Origin: Daphnia carinata
Taxonomy: Eukaryota > Arthropoda > Branchiopoda > Diplostraca > Daphniidae
Assembly (NCBI RefSeq): GCF_022539665.2
Contig: NC_081335.1
Location: 7,440,001-7,504,000 of the forward strand
DNA: 64,000 nucleotides
Direction of reading: 5' to 3'
Notes under the pieces: generated by a model
The model's input: the letters and a program-made list of their open reading frames with translations, nothing else
Told to the model about the DNA's origin: nothing
Database searches by the model: none
Made by a program: the position numbers and the translations under genes
Shown here: positions 62,834-64,000 of the stretch, one piece after another
Layout of the letters: the number at the start of each line of letters is the position of its first letter
Position numbering within the stretch: position 1 is the first letter of the stretch

Positions 62834-63413
62834 TGCCTAAGGACCAAACTGGAGATTATCGGCTTTCTCCCTACACCACTCGTCGGCATAGTTCCGACAG
62901 ATATTGGCGACTTCGACAAGACAATTCGACTGAGCCGGAAGCGGGGCCATCTGTCACCCCCCGCACGTCCCTGTTCCGCCCCAGGTACCTTTTCCATCTC
63001 AAGTGAATTTGCCATCCCGGATCCGTGTTCCACCCTGGGTCCGATCCAACCCGGCTACACCTCAGGCGACATCCAACCCGTTGCGCGTAAGGCCAATCGC
63101 TACGCTTATGCCGGAACCCGTACGTTCTTACCCCGCGCGCCCCACCTGGCCTACCCGACACGACTTACACCTGCACGAACTACGCCTTCGCACAGGAGTC
63201 TTGAAATTAGAGCTACAAAACGCGTTATACGAAGAGAATTGGCAGCGGTCTGTCGAAAAGCTTCAAGAAATTTTAGAACTCGATCCGCAGAACCGCATGC
63301 CTCCACCACAGATTTGGGCGCTATCCCAATGGTGGAAACAAGACGTCTGCCCTACCTGCGGACGGCCCGGTAGGCGCCCCAATGGTCTGATAGTCATAAC
63401 CATCGATGATTAA
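62834..63413 (+). pseudogene. Accessory family B protein of G10, one frameshift
   Basis: ATG at 62,834 starts a basic segment (MPKDQTGDYRLSPYTTRRH). Around 62,945-63,000 the frame shifts to a Pro-rich stretch (PSRIRVPPWVRSNPATPQ) and then to the family block: a helix ending in EENWQRSVEKLQEILELDP, then PPPQIWALSQWW, a Cys pair (CPTCGRPGRRP) and an acidic end (ITIDD). The hairpin with W...AV/SV..L..ILxLDP resembles one TPR unit. It follows an LTR end and leader, so here it is the first gene of its element. Function unknown. Confidence 0.6.
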
Positions 63414-63811
63414 CCTTTCGTTGTATTGTTTTCTTTATGCTATCATTTGTTTCCACATTCATTTCTTTTATAATTATATCTTGTATTTTCTTTTGTAGTC
63501 TATTATTTTTTATATACAGACTTTTGATTCTACATTTGTATTTGTATTCTCTTAACATTAAAAAAAAATAGAGAAAAAAAAATAACGAAAACGAAAGAAA
63601 GAAATAATGATAATGGAATGGATAAGAGAATACATAATTGCTTTGATGTGTATTTGCACTTATTTGGTTTCTACATTATCTCTCATTTTGTCTTCCAACT
63701 TATTTTTCTTGCGAATTGGCAAACAATAACAATTCTGTTCTATCTTATTCAAAATATTAAATTATTAACAGCCATTAACCTAGTGTTTAAGGTAGTTTAG
63801 AAGATTTATTG
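63414..63811. other. AT-rich stretch, no gene
   Basis: Noncoding. Short open stretches have no supporting features. Confidence 0.5.
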
Positions 63812-64000
63812 ATTGGCGGTGAAATAGGACTGGAGAAATAGGACTAAAAATTTCCAGTCCTATTTCTACCGGAGAAATAGGACTGGGAGAAATAGGACTG
63901 ACTTTTTAAAACTTTTAGGACAGTCCTATTTCTCCATGCCAGCAGTCCTATTTCTCCATGCCAGCAGTCCTATTTCTCCATGCCATCAGCCCTATTTATT
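63812..64000 (+). mobile_element. FB2: start of a second foldback-type element
   Basis: Begins ATTGGCGGTGAAATAGGAC, sharing ATTGGCGGnGAAA with the left end of FB1. It then has 15-bp units around GGAGAAATAGGACTG, first direct (63,819-63,895), then inverted (63,917 to the window end). The layout (terminal ATTGGCGG, direct units, short spacer, inverted units) repeats that of FB1 with a different unit. The rest lies outside the window. Confidence 0.6.

Noticed and set aside
63819..64000. Short regularly spaced repeats resembling a CRISPR array
   Set aside because: Units are contiguous or inverted, without unique spacers, in a eukaryotic transposon context.

Overview
The window is a pile of transposable elements from an invertebrate nuclear genome. 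I found no recognisable single-copy host gene. Introns of about 56-70 bp with GT..AG ends, Ty3/Gypsy elements with env-like genes, Tc1-like and foldback DNA transposons all suggest an arthropod, possibly a crustacean such as Daphnia. The species is inference only. Most sequence belongs to LTR retrotransposons, here named G1-G10, many of them nested in one another.

Minus-strand block, 1-29.4 kb. G1 (1-10,294) is a Ty3/Gypsy element whose gag was split by a 6.2-kb foldback-type DNA transposon (FB1, 2,091-8,284) with a 9-bp target duplication. FB1 carries a large inner palindrome made of intron-bearing gene fragments, plus a small TA-flanked element. G1 itself lies against G2 (10,204-18,507), which has a 5' LTR, a tRNA-Leu-type primer site, a 931-codon gag with an overlapping second frame, a canonical GGGAAAC -1 frameshift site, a full pol and a small downstream ORF. 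From 18.5 to 22.4 kb is a mosaic of broken pieces: RNase H, nucleocapsid, a tail-anchored accessory gene, an F-type env and a second env type. G3 (22,401-27,341) keeps integrase, accessory gene, env and 3' LTR. G4 (27,351-29,423) keeps gag and leader.

Middle, 29.4-36.5 kb. A Tc1-like element (29,426-33,350, TA duplication, terminal repeats of about 515 bp) carries pieces of two transposase genes on opposite strands and a solo LTR. LTR remnants and a broken gag (G5, 34,482-35,646) follow.

Plus-strand block, 36.5-64 kb. G6 is an old, deleted element. G7 (38,402-46,648) inserted into its nucleocapsid region with a 4-bp duplication (ATAG). G7 is young (its LTRs are nearly identical) but has lost all of pol; it keeps a long gag, an accessory gene fused in frame to gag remains, and an intact env. 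G8 (46,999-53,933) has PR, RT and RNase H but lacks the integrase catalytic core. G9 (54,274-62,066) has PR, RNase H and a full integrase core but lacks RT. Both carry F-type env genes. G10 (62,067 on) contributes an LTR end and another copy of the small TPR-like ORF. The window ends inside a second foldback-type end (63,812-64,000).

Four themes connect the elements. First, a +1-frame ORF overlaps gag in G2, G7 and (partly) G6. Second, two small accessory gene families recur: tail-anchored family A between pol and env, and TPR-like family B. Third, two unrelated env lineages are distributed over related elements. Fourth, clean in-frame losses of single catalytic domains occur in elements that keep env.
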